From: Haliea sp963974125
GTDB taxonomy: Bacteria; Pseudomonadota; Gammaproteobacteria; Pseudomonadales; Halieaceae
Assembly (NCBI GenBank): GCA_963974125.1
Contig: CAXBCH010000024.1
Span: 1 to 64,000, forward strand
DNA length: 64,000 bases
Direction: 5' to 3'
The position numbers and the translations under genes were made by a program. Of this stretch, positions 17,578 to 26,322 are shown in pieces; the first letter of the stretch is position 1; the number at the start of each line of letters is the position of its first letter. Below the pieces are notes generated by a model. It was not told the origin of the DNA, made no database searches, and saw only the letters and a list, made by a program, of their open reading frames with translations.

Positions 17578-18888
17578 TCAACCCTGCTGGACCTTTTGTA
17601 GTCGGCGCCGCGCCGCGAGCCATTGCCTCTGCTGTGCCATTACCTTGCGCGCTCCAGTGAACACCGACATGCCCGGTTCTGCTGTGCCCGTGCGCCCCAG
17701 CGTATCCAGCTGCGCGTAGTACCAGTACTGCACCGCGAAGGTCGCCAGGGTGCGCAATGTTTTGTTCCGGGTGAGGAACGACAGCGGCGCCGGAAGGAGT
17801 GCCAGCGTTGCCTCGTAGCGGGGTAACGCTGGCTCGCCGGCCAGCAGGCGCGCGGGGGCATCGGTGAGCAGGCACATGGGGCGGCCCAGTCCCACAAGGT
17901 CAGCGCCGCCGCCACTGACCGCCTGTTCCATGGCCTCGCGACGGCGGAAGCCGCCCGTCACCATCAGCGGAATCGACACTTGCTCCTGCATGGCCAGCGC
18001 AAAATCAACGAAATAGGCTTCACGCATCCGGGTGGAACGCGCCACCTGCTGTGTTTCCTCCTCCTCGATACCTTCAACACCCAATAGCTTGGGTTGTTCG
18101 TAGTTGCCACCGGATATCTCCAGCAGATCGATACCAGCGGCCTCCAGCCATTGGGCCACCTGCAGGCTGTCCTCGAAAGCGAATCCACCTTTCTGGAAAT
18201 CGGCGCTGTTGAGCTTGACCGCTACCGGGAAATCCGGGCCCACCGCTGCGCGCACCGCCTTGACTGTATCCAGCAGTGCGCGAGCGCGATTCGCCAGGCC
18301 GCCGCCATACTCGTCGCTGCGCTGGTTACTGCGCGGACTGAGAAACTGCGACAGCAGGTAGCCGTGGGCCGCATGCACCTGCACACCGGTGAAGCCGGCG
18401 GCTTTCACGGCCGCTGCGCAGACCGCAAAGCGCCGCACAATCTCCTCTATCTCCGCAACCGTCAGCGCCACGGGCTCACCGAACTGTCCACCGGGCAGGC
18501 CGAGCTTTATCGGGGACGGTGCTTGCGGATGCGGATTGACATTTTTCTGGGTCTGCCGCCCCGCGTGGTTGATCTGCGCCCAGAAGTGATTGCCGTTGCG
18601 CGTGGCTGCTGCCGCCCACCGTGCCAGTGCTTGATGCATGGCCGCATCCGGCTCTCGATCAATGATCACATTGCCCGGGCGCTCGAGGTGATCGCCATCA
18701 ATCAGGATGTTGCCGGACAACAACAGCCCGGCGCCACCGTCGCTCCACAGCCCATATAGTCGCTCGAGAGCCTTTGTCGGCACGCCGGCAGGGTCGGCCA
18801 GCCCCTCAGTCATCGCGGCCTTGGCGATGCGGTTGGGCAGGGTGGCGCCGCAGGGGAGAGTGAGGGGCAGGGAGAGAGCATCCGGCAT
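17578..18888 (-). CDS. NADH:flavin oxidoreductase / Old Yellow Enzyme family
   Basis: 436 residues. I start at MPDALSLPL, with AGGAT 7 bases upstream, rather than at a longer in-frame extension. The FMN-binding TIM barrel is visible from LPNRIAKAAMTEGLAD. The H-x-x-H motif is HAAHGYLLSQFLSPRSNQRSDEYGG (His pair near 170-173) and the phosphate-binding end is VTGGFRRREAMEQAV and DLVGLGRPM. There is no C-terminal iron-sulfur and FAD half, so it is a single-domain OYE of the bacterial NemA-like or xenobiotic reductase type. It probably reduces activated C=C bonds using NAD(P)H; the substrate is unknown. Confidence 0.88.
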   Translation of the reverse strand: MPDALSLPLTLPCGATLPNRIAKAAMTEGLADPAGVPTKALERLYGLWSDGGAGLLLSGNILIDGDHLERPGNVIIDREPDAAMHQALARWAAAATRNGNHFWAQINHAGRQTQKNVNPHPQAPSPIKLGLPGGQFGEPVALTVAEIEEIVRRFAVCAAAVKAAGFTGVQVHAAHGYLLSQFLSPRSNQRSDEYGGGLANRARALLDTVKAVRAAVGPDFPVAVKLNSADFQKGGFAFEDSLQVAQWLEAAGIDLLEISGGNYEQPKLLGVEGIEEEETQQVARSTRMREAYFVDFALAMQEQVSIPLMVTGGFRRREAMEQAVSGGGADLVGLGRPMCLLTDAPARLLAGEPALPRYEATLALLPAPLSFLTRNKTLRTLATFAVQYWYYAQLDTLGRTGTAEPGMSVFTGARKVMAQQRQWLAARRRLQKVQQG

Positions 18889-18978
18889 GGCTGATCCTGA
18901 ACTGAGGGGGATTGGTGGTTTGAAAGCGGTCGCCCTTGGCGGCACTTGACGATCCTGTTGCTTGTGGCTGGCGTGGCG

Positions 18979-20145
18979 TCACGCGGCTTCCCGGGCCCGT
19001 CGAAGCGCCAGGCGGGTCATCGGTGGCCCCACGATTTCGAACACCACGGTGGAAGCCAGCACCACCGACAGCAAAATGTCGGCACGCTCGGGGAACCGCT
19101 GGGCGGCCACCAGCGCCATGCCCACAGCCACTCCCGCCTGGGGCAGCAGCGCAGCACCCATCCAGAGGCCCATGCCATGACCCATGGCGCGCCCTCGTGC
19201 GCCAGCGGAGGCGCCCAGCAGGCGACCGGCCACCCGGGCGACGATGTATGCGGCGCCCAGCCAGCCCACCGCGGGTAGTGCATCCAGTTCCAGTGCGGCA
19301 CCAGCGAGCAGGAAGAACACCAGCATGAACGGCCACTGGATATGCTCGATGGCGTGGAATGGCCGCTTGTGGTGGTTTGCCAGGTTGGCCACCACCATGC
19401 CCATGACTACAGCTGCGAGCAGGAATGACACCTCAAGCCAGCGGGCGGCCCCCAGACACAGGAACACCAGCCCGAGGGCCTCGGCCAGTGTCGGGTCGCC
19501 CTGTGAGATACGGCCTGTCACGTAGGCGGCCGGGACCCCCAGGACGACGCCCAGGACCAGTGCGCCGCCAATGTCCCAGAGCCCGTGGCTCAGCGCGACC
19601 ATGCCGTCACCCCCATCCAGCATGGCCGCCGCGCCCAGCAGCAGGCTGAAGACGAAGACTCCCCAGACATCGTCCACGGAGACCACGCCCAGAAGGGTCT
19701 CGGTGAACGCCCCGTCGGCACCGCTCTCGCGGACAACGTCCGCGGTGGCTGCGGGGTCCGTGGCGCTGGCCAGGGCTCCTAGCAGCAAGGCGAGAACGAG
19801 GTCGCCGGTCAAGAGCCAGACAGTGGCGAACACCACTATGACGGAGACGGTGACAACGGCAAGGGACAAGGCCAGCACGTTGGGACCGTGGCGTTTCAGG
19901 TTGCGGGCGGTAAGGTGGCTCCCCAGCAGGAAGCCGACCATGGTCAGGGCAACCTGGGACACCGCGGTGAACCAGAGCGTGCCGGCGGGCTGCAGCCAAC
20001 CCAGTAGTGACGGGCCAAAGGCAACACCGGCGATAATCAACAGCGTCACCCGGGGAATGGTAGTGCGCCTGCCCAGCAACTCCGCCGCGAGCCCGACCAT
20101 GAGCATCAGGCCCAGGAGGAGGATCATCTCGGTCAGGTTGTTCAT
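18979..20145 (-). CDS. Cation:proton antiporter, CPA2 family
   Basis: 388 residues with about twelve hydrophobic helices and little else. The conserved core includes TIPRVTLLIIAGVAFGPSLLG near residues 29-49 and the discontinuous helix region GALASATDPAATADVV near 124-139. The GVVSVDDVWGVFVFSLLLG region near 153-171 carries two Asp residues at the ion-binding position. There is no C-terminal TrkA-N domain. The family exchanges Na+ or K+ for H+ across the inner membrane. It begins 19 bases after the pentapeptide-repeat gene, so it likely belongs to the lemA-led transcript. Confidence 0.87.
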   Translation of the reverse strand: MNNLTEMILLLGLMLMVGLAAELLGRRTTIPRVTLLIIAGVAFGPSLLGWLQPAGTLWFTAVSQVALTMVGFLLGSHLTARNLKRHGPNVLALSLAVVTVSVIVVFATVWLLTGDLVLALLLGALASATDPAATADVVRESGADGAFTETLLGVVSVDDVWGVFVFSLLLGAAAMLDGGDGMVALSHGLWDIGGALVLGVVLGVPAAYVTGRISQGDPTLAEALGLVFLCLGAARWLEVSFLLAAVVMGMVVANLANHHKRPFHAIEHIQWPFMLVFFLLAGAALELDALPAVGWLGAAYIVARVAGRLLGASAGARGRAMGHGMGLWMGAALLPQAGVAVGMALVAAQRFPERADILLSVVLASTVVFEIVGPPMTRLALRRAREAA

Positions 20146-20164
20146 GAAAATATTCCCGGAGGGT

Positions 20165-20764
20165 CTAGTCTACCAGCTCGATGCCCAGGCTCTCCAACAA
20201 ACTCAATGCCTCATCGCGTGAAAATCGTGCGCCTGCCACTTCGTTGTCCAGAACGTTGATCGCGTACCCCGTGGACTCGCTGAAATCCACATTCCTTAAA
20301 TTTGTTCTCATGAACACACTGTGGGTAAAGTCACAGCAAGTCATTGCAGAGTCTGCAAAGTTGCCTTCACGAAAATCCGCATCGTGCAGCTTGCACTCAT
20401 CCAATACCAGCTCGTTCAAGGTGAGGCCAAAAAATGAGCAGTCGTTGAGGATGCAGTGATGAAACTCCAACTCAAAATCAACATGAAACACAGGCCAGCT
20501 GGCCTTGCCCCAGTCCACGCCAATCAGCTTGGTCTCTCTGAAGACCACAGCAAACAGTCGCGTATTGGCAAGGTCCATCAAACTCAGGTTGCAGCGGACG
20601 AACTCGCAATGGGTAAACCTGCAGTTCCTGAAAGCCGTCTGGGAGAAGTTGCAGTCGATGAACTGGCACTCTTCAAACTCGATATCCTGGTACTGTGTGT
20701 CCGGCAGTTCCAGCTTCCTGTAAGAAGCGTCGAGGTACTGCCCGCCATCTTCAATAGTTGTCAT
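20165..20764 (-). CDS. Pentapeptide-repeat protein, McbG/Qnr-like
   Basis: 199 residues. Repeats of A(D/N)LXX and CXF type run nearly throughout, for example FEECQFIDCNFSQTAFRNCRFTHCEF and FREGNFADSAMTCCDFTHSVF. The sequence forms a right-handed quadrilateral beta-helix. The C-terminal cap ALSLLESLGIELVD resembles the end of McbG and Qnr, which protect DNA gyrase from microcin B17 and quinolones, so this is a McbG-type candidate. Gyrase interaction is not shown here. AGGAT precedes the start, which is only a base after the stop of the TPM gene, implying one transcript. Confidence 0.82.
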   Translation of the reverse strand: MTTIEDGGQYLDASYRKLELPDTQYQDIEFEECQFIDCNFSQTAFRNCRFTHCEFVRCNLSLMDLANTRLFAVVFRETKLIGVDWGKASWPVFHVDFELEFHHCILNDCSFFGLTLNELVLDECKLHDADFREGNFADSAMTCCDFTHSVFMRTNLRNVDFSESTGYAINVLDNEVAGARFSRDEALSLLESLGIELVD

Positions 20765-20765
20765 T

Positions 20766-21389
20766 TTATCCTGTGGGCAGTATCACCAGATGATTGGGCA
20801 GTTCGTTGCGTTCGTGGGTGGCGGGCACATGCTCTTTCAGAAGCTTGCCGCAGGCAGCGATGCAGTCGAGAAATCCCTGCCGGGTCTGGCCCTGGCGCAC
20901 TTTGGCGGTGAAATCTGCCACGATGTCCTCCCAAACCGCGTTGTCGAGGATGTCGGCAATGCCCTGATCCACCAGGATCTCCACATAGCGTTCTGCCTCC
21001 GAGACGAAGATCAGCATACCGGTGGCACCTGCGGTATGGTGCAGATTCTGCTCCAGGAATTGCCGCCGCGCCAGATTGGAGGCGCGCCAGTAGCGCACCT
21101 GCCGGGGAATCAGGCGGGTGTTGATGCCGGGCACTCGGAACAACAGGCTGAGCAGGATGAACGTCCCCCACTGCACCAGCAACAGCACGTCGGCACCGAA
21201 CCAGCTGCCGAAGTAATTGGCCGTACCTGGCAGCAGCAGTGCCAGGATGCCGGCCCAGAGCAAGGGAATATAGCTGTAGTTATCGGACTGGGCCGCCAGC
21301 ACGGTCACCAGTTCGGCGTCGGTGTGCCGTTCCACCTCATTGATCGCGGCGGCAACAGCTTCCTGGTCACTTTTGCTGAGTAATGTCAT
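20766..21389 (-). CDS. TPM-domain (DUF477) membrane protein
   Basis: 207 residues. It opens with SDQEAVAAAINEVERHTDAELVTVLAAQSDNYSY, the first half of a TPM_phosphatase (TLP18.3/Psb32) fold. Two hydrophobic segments follow (IPLLWAGILALLLPG and VLLLVQWGTFILLSLLFR, about 40-85), and the second TPM half carries GMLIFVSEAERYVEILVDQGIA. It is a smaller membrane-inserted variant of the family. It forms a group with a second, secreted TPM protein and LemA upstream. This trio often occurs together in bacteria, but the shared role is unclear. Confidence 0.85.
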   Translation of the reverse strand: MTLLSKSDQEAVAAAINEVERHTDAELVTVLAAQSDNYSYIPLLWAGILALLLPGTANYFGSWFGADVLLLVQWGTFILLSLLFRVPGINTRLIPRQVRYWRASNLARRQFLEQNLHHTAGATGMLIFVSEAERYVEILVDQGIADILDNAVWEDIVADFTAKVRQGQTRQGFLDCIAACGKLLKEHVPATHERNELPNHLVILPTG

Positions 21390-21449
21390 GATTCTGTGGT
21401 TCCCGTTGTCGGGTGAGTGGATCCGGTGCGTGCGGATACCAGTACGGCC

Positions 21450-22211
21450 TTACCAGCCACCGGAGGCGCCGCCACCGCCAAAGCCGCCACCGCCGCCGCC
21501 AAAACCGCCACCACCGAAGCCACCGCCTCCGAAGCCACCGCCACGGCCGCCCATGGTAGCACCCAGCAGAGCCGCACCTGCCAGCGCAGCGCCCCCGCGA
21601 CCACCGCGATTGCCAATAAAGAACACCACCACCCACATGAGCAAGAAGAGCAGCCCTACCAGGCCGGGATTGGGCTTCTCCTGGACGGCTGGCTGTTGGC
21701 CCCGGGCAACCGCCATCGGCTGGCCGCCGAGGACCTGGACCATGGCGGCCGCGCCGTTGACGATCCCGGCCTGAAAATCCCCCTGACGGAAAGCCGGGGT
21801 GATAATGCGATTGATGATGAAGGAGGACTCGGCGTCGGTGAGCCGGCCTTCGAGGCCATAGCCCGTTTCTATGCGGACTTTGCGTTCATCCCGTGCCACG
21901 ATCAGCAGGGCACCGTTGTCCTCGCCCTCCTGGCCGATAGCCCAGTGCCGGCCCAGCTGATAGCCAAAGTCCTCAATGGGGAAGCCCTGCAGGTCCGGCA
22001 GGGTGACCACAACAAGCTGTTCGGTGCTGGCCTGTTCGTGGGCCTGGAGCATCTGAGTCAGGCGCGCTTCCGCTTTGGGAGAGAGCATCTCCGCCCGGTC
22101 TACCACCCGGCCTGTAAGGGCGGGAAACTCCGGTGTCGACTGGGCCCAGACAGCGGTGGGGAGCAACAGCAGCAACGCCAGCAGCAGGCTTTTCCCGGGC
22201 CGGGCAAGCAT
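21450..22211 (-). CDS. TPM-domain protein with Gly-rich tail, YgcG family
   Basis: 253 residues. A signal peptide (SLLLALLLLLPTAVWAQ) precedes a TPM domain from FPALTGRVVDRAEMLSP to about residue 145, with EQLVVVTLPDLQGFPIEDFGYQLG and ALLIVARDERKVRIETGYGLEG. After a hydrophobic helix (PGLVGLLFLLMWVVVFFIG) the tail is almost all Gly with a few Phe, ending GGGGASGGW. The helix plus glycine tail is the standard YgcG layout. The start codon overlaps the lemA stop (TGATG), so translation is coupled. Confidence 0.9.
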   Translation of the reverse strand: MLARPGKSLLLALLLLLPTAVWAQSTPEFPALTGRVVDRAEMLSPKAEARLTQMLQAHEQASTEQLVVVTLPDLQGFPIEDFGYQLGRHWAIGQEGEDNGALLIVARDERKVRIETGYGLEGRLTDAESSFIINRIITPAFRQGDFQAGIVNGAAAMVQVLGGQPMAVARGQQPAVQEKPNPGLVGLLFLLMWVVVFFIGNRGGRGGAALAGAALLGATMGGRGGGFGGGGFGGGGFGGGGGGFGGGGASGGW

Positions 22212-22828
22212 CAGAATTCCACCGCGGGTGCCTCGTCGGCATTCTCCGTGGTGGCTTCGAAGTTGGCGTGCGGCTCCAGGTCGCTATACAGGATGCTGTG
22301 CCAGATTCTCCCCGGGAAGGTACGCAGCTCGGTGTTGTAGCGCTCCACTGCCTGAATGAAATCCCGGCGCGCGACGGCAATGCGATTTTCCGTACCTTCA
22401 AGCTGTGACTGCAGGGCCAGGAAGTTCTGGTTCGATTTGAGGTCGGGGTAGCGTTCGGACACGGCCATCAGGCGGCTCAGGGCGCTGCTCAGCTCACCCT
22501 GGGCCTGCTGGAACTGCTGCAGTTTCTCGGGATTGTTGAGAATGCTCTCGTCCACCTGGATCGACGTGGCCCTGGAGCGCGCCTCAATCACCGCGGTGAG
22601 CGTTTCCTGCTCCTGGGCGGCAAAACCCTTGACCGTTTCCACCAGATTGGGAATCAGGTCGGCGCGCCGCTGATACTGGTTCTCCACCTGTGACCAGGCG
22701 GCGGTGACTTTCTCATCGTAGGTGGGGATGTTATTGATCCCACAACCGCTGAGCAACAACAGCAGTGCCAGCAGGGATGGGAGCTGCCAGAAGGCCCGCT
22801 GTTGAATTGGCATGTGAAGGGTTCGCAT
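22211..22828 (-). CDS. LemA family lipoprotein
   Basis: 205 residues from ATG at 22828. A longer in-frame start and a shorter one at 22813 are possible, as none has a strong ribosome site. The N terminus is a lipoprotein signal with box LLLSGCG. The LemA core follows, with NNIPTYDEKVTAAWSQVENQYQRRADLIPNLVETV, then helical segments with SDxYPxLKSNxxFLxLQ (here SERYPDLKSNQNFLALQ), and ending FPGRIWHSILYSDLEPH. It is the first gene of a run with two TPM proteins. LemA function is unknown; it is a helical-bundle envelope protein. Confidence 0.88.
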   Translation of the reverse strand: MRTLHMPIQQRAFWQLPSLLALLLLLSGCGINNIPTYDEKVTAAWSQVENQYQRRADLIPNLVETVKGFAAQEQETLTAVIEARSRATSIQVDESILNNPEKLQQFQQAQGELSSALSRLMAVSERYPDLKSNQNFLALQSQLEGTENRIAVARRDFIQAVERYNTELRTFPGRIWHSILYSDLEPHANFEATTENADEAPAVEF

Positions 22829-23193
22829 AGTGCTCAGTCCCGGAGGAGGTTGCATGAACAGGGGAAGGTGCCCGGCCAGCAGGCAGAGGCACCGTATTAT
22901 TAAATGGATGGGGGCAGGGTTGGGGTTTTCAAGTTCGTTGGCGTTTTCATGGACGCGGTCGCGGCCGAAACCCTCGGATCAGGCGCTCAGAACCACGTTC
23001 ACGCAGGCAATAGTGAAAGATACAACGAGCCGGTCTCCGCAACTGTGTCGACCCGTACGTGCTCCTTGCCATGCCAGCAGAGTGCTTTCATATCGCGAAC
23101 TTACAGAAAGAATGAGCGAAGTACGGTATTCGTCTGGCTTCCCGACTTCGGTTCGGCAGCGAACATTCCCGATATCCGGCTGGTGGAACTCCA
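22829..23193. other. Intergenic stretch without a recognisable gene
   Basis: About 365 bases. Several short open frames on both strands (up to 123 codons) show no signal peptide, motif or good ribosome site, and their compositions look random. The segment presumably contains the lemA promoter. Its base composition is a little less GC-rich than the coding flanks. I see no hairpin worth naming. Confidence 0.5.
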
Positions 23194-23505
23194 TCATTTA
23201 GAGCAATTACTCCCATAAACGGGAGCTGAGATCTCACTGGAAGAGGCTGCATCCGGATTTTCGGATATCGCAGTGATTTCCATCAGGTTCAGAACCTGGA
23301 CCGCCAGACCGAGCAGAACGACCAACAGAGCACTCACGGCGGCGATATAGAACCAGCCCAGGTTGTGAGCCACCCACCCGGTGAGCTTGTTGCAGGTCTT
23401 GGCGGGCGATGCGCTCCCATCCGGCTGTACAGAGCGGCCAAAGGCCGCCTCCTCTACAGTGCTGATTTCAGCTGGTTGCGCTCCCGCGCAGAAGGTGTTT
23501 GACAC
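23194..23505 (-). CDS. Small hypothetical ORF with one membrane helix
   Basis: 103 residues. After a featureless N terminus comes CNKLTGWVAHNLGWFYIAAV, continuing as a hydrophobic helix, then a polar tail. The WVAHNLGWFYIAAV stretch recalls the second helix of BCCT betaine/choline transporters (GWFYxxxV), but the rest of a roughly 500-residue transporter is absent. This could be a degraded fragment or an unrelated short membrane protein. Its start overlaps the end of the upstream gene by 52 bases in another frame, which weakens it further. Confidence 0.3.
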   Translation of the reverse strand: MSNTFCAGAQPAEISTVEEAAFGRSVQPDGSASPAKTCNKLTGWVAHNLGWFYIAAVSALLVVLLGLAVQVLNLMEITAISENPDAASSSEISAPVYGSNCSK

Positions 23506-24152
23506 CCGACAATCGCGGGAGCCTGCTGGATGAGGGCGTCATCCTCCAGCGCCTTCACCATGAACAGGGCAAAATCAATACGACGGGTGAGGTTGCTCTC
23601 CAACACCGGGTCCCCCACGTGCCTGCTCCATACTGGCAGGCCCTGGCTCTCTCCCTCTTCAAGATCGCTGCCGCGAACAACCGTCCATCTGGTTTCGCTC
23701 GCGAAGATTCGCCGGCACGCTTCTACCTGATCATCCAAGTCGACCACGCGGAACAGCCTCGCCAGACCGCCGAAGATCTTTACTATCGCTTGCAACTTCC
23801 ATGAATACACATCCTTGCCGTCCCGGCTGATGTGCCAGCCACACGAAAAGATCAGACGCGCGTCTGGCTCCGAAAAATCCAGGACTGCCTGGGCGGTACC
23901 CGATGAGTACTGCCTGACTCCCCATGGAACCAATACAACCAACACGCCATTGCACCCGGAAACAGCACGTTGTATGACCTCACGATCATTCGTTGCACCG
24001 GGAATGATGGTGATCCGGTCTCTGAACTCATCGAGCTTGGCTACGCTTTTCTCCCTGCAAACACCGACGACTTCATAACCCTGGTCCAGAGCTTGTTGCA
24101 CCATGTATCTTCCGAGCTTTCCTGAAGCGCCAATAATGCAAACCCTGTTCAT
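23454..24152 (-). CDS. NAD(P)-binding epimerase/NmrA-like protein
   Basis: 232 residues. The N terminus has VCIIGASGKLGRYMVQ, the NAD(P)-binding glycine motif of atypical short-chain dehydrogenases (NmrA or SDR_a5-like). It then has YEVVGVCREKSV and VLVVLVPWG. A catalytic YxxxK is not clearly present, which fits the sensor-type or redox-inactive members. GGGGATC lies ahead of the ATG. It sits upstream of a doubtful small ORF and downstream of a cyclase-family gene. Function is unknown beyond nucleotide binding. Confidence 0.72.
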   Translation of the reverse strand: MNRVCIIGASGKLGRYMVQQALDQGYEVVGVCREKSVAKLDEFRDRITIIPGATNDREVIQRAVSGCNGVLVVLVPWGVRQYSSGTAQAVLDFSEPDARLIFSCGWHISRDGKDVYSWKLQAIVKIFGGLARLFRVVDLDDQVEACRRIFASETRWTVVRGSDLEEGESQGLPVWSRHVGDPVLESNLTRRIDFALFMVKALEDDALIQQAPAIVGCQTPSARERNQLKSAL

Positions 24153-24215
24153 GATCGATCCCCTGAATTACCGGCCCGCCTTGCGTCTGCCAGCGCAGTT
24201 ACTGACTATGGCGTG

Positions 24216-25196
24216 TCACCGCAAGGGTATGGCGACAGGTCGCAGAGGCGCTGCGTCTGCCCCCCGAAGCTTCAGTGGCGCCGCGATAAAGGCAAATTCG
24301 TACACTTTATCTCGAGCCAGGTCTTCGAGCCAGGCGAGTTCAATGATTGGTGCTCCCTGTTCTGCCAACAGATAGGTGTGCAGGGGCACGTAGTCGCTCG
24401 CCAGTTCCGAGGGAAATGCCTCCAGGCTCAGGTTGTCTGCGCCGACAATCATTGCCCCGGATTCCTCGACGAGGAAGCGGGCCGCCGCCAGCCCCAGGCC
24501 GGGCGGGTTGCCCATATAGGCCGAAGTGTCGTCGAAGACGCGCATGCGTCCGGTCCGGATCAGGACCACATCGCCCTGCCGCAGATCTACCCGCTGGCGC
24601 AGCAGACTGGCTTCGAGGTCTGTGCGCGTGATGCGGTAGCCATCGGGCAGCATGGCAACGCCTTTCGCCGCCGCCACGTCGAGCATGACGCCGCGGGCCA
24701 CGATCGGCGGCATGTTCTCCACCCCGGCGACGCGCCAGCCGCGATCACCGAGGTGTTCTTGCGCACTGAAGCCGTTCCAGATCTCGCCATTGAGGCCAAA
24801 GTGCGCCAGGCCATCGATATGGGTCCCCATATGCGTGTACATGGAAACGGCGGCTCCGGTGTAACTGACGCGCCTGTTCATCTCGCCGCCGGTATTCAGC
24901 GGGTCATCGATAACGGTGCCGTGTGGGGTATGCGTCATCCAGATACGGTAGTGCGGGTCGCCGGCGGCCTGCCAGCTGGGCATGCCGATAAAGTACTCGA
25001 CCGACAGGTCGTAGACTTTACCACCGGCGATACGCCTCAATATGGAGTCGCGCGAAGATTCAGTCATGAGATTCAGGCGACCGATTTCATCATCGGCTCC
25101 CCAGGGGCTGATACCCGCCTGGCGCTCAGCGGCTGACGCAGTGAATTGCCCGCCCAGCATCAGGGCGGCTGTGATTACCAGAGTCTTTTTGAGCAT
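24216..25196 (-). CDS. Secreted cyclase-family (kynurenine formamidase-like) hydrolase
   Basis: 326 residues with a signal peptide (MLKKTLVITAALMLGGQFTASA). The cyclase family metal motif is HMGTHIDGLAHF near residues 123-134. Other family marks are VIRTG-like VVLIRTG and GADNLSLEAFP. The family (Pfam Cyclase) hydrolyses cyclic amides or formylkynurenine using divalent metal. The periplasmic location and length above 300 resemble a clade of uncharacterised members. It is transcribed divergently from a LysR regulator, which may control it. GGGAGAAGAAC precedes the ATG. Confidence 0.87.
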   Translation of the reverse strand: MLKKTLVITAALMLGGQFTASAAERQAGISPWGADDEIGRLNLMTESSRDSILRRIAGGKVYDLSVEYFIGMPSWQAAGDPHYRIWMTHTPHGTVIDDPLNTGGEMNRRVSYTGAAVSMYTHMGTHIDGLAHFGLNGEIWNGFSAQEHLGDRGWRVAGVENMPPIVARGVMLDVAAAKGVAMLPDGYRITRTDLEASLLRQRVDLRQGDVVLIRTGRMRVFDDTSAYMGNPPGLGLAAARFLVEESGAMIVGADNLSLEAFPSELASDYVPLHTYLLAEQGAPIIELAWLEDLARDKVYEFAFIAAPLKLRGADAAPLRPVAIPLR

Positions 25197-25305
25197 GTTC
25201 TTCTCCCGTAGTGAACAAGAGTTGATAGCCTAGCCCCACAGTCGGTATTGATAATCGTCCCGAATTGAAAGATTCTATTTCCATATTTTTACTAATGGTC
25301 CACCT

Positions 25306-26223
25306 ATGGACGACCTCAATGATGTTGCTGTGTTTGTCGCGGTCGTAGACGCCGGGAGTTTCACCCGGGCAGCCGAGAGACTGAAAGTATCGCGCCCGGT
25401 AGTGAGCAAGCAGGTCAGCCGCCTGGAGGAGAGCCTCGGTGTGCGCCTGCTCAACCGCACCACGCGCCGCTTGAGTCTCACGGAAGCGGGACGCATTTTT
25501 CACGCCCAGACAAGTCGAGGGCTGGAGGACATTGCCGAAGCTCGGGCGGAAGTCTCGCGCCTGCAGGAGCAACCGCGCGGGGTCCTCAGAATCAACGTGC
25601 CAATGTCTTTCGGTATCCTGCACATCGCGCCGCTGCTGCCTGCGTTTATGCAGCAATATCCGGAACTGACGGTGGAAATGGACCTGAACGATCGCAAGCT
25701 GGATGTGATTGAGGAGGGCTTCGATGCCTCGGTACGTATCAGCGACCTGCCCGACTCCACTTTGGTGGCGCGCCGTCTCGCTCCCTGTCGCCACGTCATC
25801 GTGGCAGCACCGGCTTACCTGGAACGACACGGCATCCCGGACAGGCCGGAAGACCTGCTGGAGCACGAGGTGCTCAGCTACAGCCTGCAGCAATCGGCCC
25901 AGGCGTGGCACTTCCTCGAACCCGGGGGACAGCCCACACAGGTAGCTGTCGCCGGCAGGCTGCAGGTGAACAACAGCCTGGCCCTGCGCGAGGCGCTGCT
26001 CGCTGGCATGGGTATTGCGCGGACCCCGACGTTCCTGGTGGGCGACGACCTGCGCCAGGGTCGGCTCACCACCGTGCTGGACGCCTGTCGCTCGCTGGAG
26101 GTGTCCATCTACATCGTCTACCCGCAGCGCCGCTACCTGTCGCCGAAAGTGCGTGCCTTTGCGGACTTTCTGGCAGCGAAAATCAAGGATCCCCCCTACT
26201 GGGACCAGCTGTCATCGCGGTAG
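25306..26223 (+). CDS. LysR-family transcriptional regulator
   Basis: 305 residues. The helix-turn-helix at about 1-60 is clear (FVAVVDAGSFTRAAERLKVSRPVVSKQVSRLEESLG and LLNRTTRRLSLTEAG). The ligand domain begins near residue 90 (GVLRINVPMSFGILHIAPLLP) and matches the CrgA/DhcR-like subclass. It is divergent from the cyclase-family hydrolase, the usual layout for a LysR and its target, and precedes an EamA transporter and a flavodoxin. The inducer is unknown. Confidence 0.92.
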   Translation: MDDLNDVAVFVAVVDAGSFTRAAERLKVSRPVVSKQVSRLEESLGVRLLNRTTRRLSLTEAGRIFHAQTSRGLEDIAEARAEVSRLQEQPRGVLRINVPMSFGILHIAPLLPAFMQQYPELTVEMDLNDRKLDVIEEGFDASVRISDLPDSTLVARRLAPCRHVIVAAPAYLERHGIPDRPEDLLEHEVLSYSLQQSAQAWHFLEPGGQPTQVAVAGRLQVNNSLALREALLAGMGIARTPTFLVGDDLRQGRLTTVLDACRSLEVSIYIVYPQRRYLSPKVRAFADFLAAKIKDPPYWDQLSSR

Positions 26224-26322
26224 ATTTGTTAATTCGGGTTACCAATCATTTTCCGCTCAGGCTAATTATCCCGACCGGGCAAGCGACTAGTCTGCTCCTC
26301 ACCGACACAGGAGGAGCCGACC

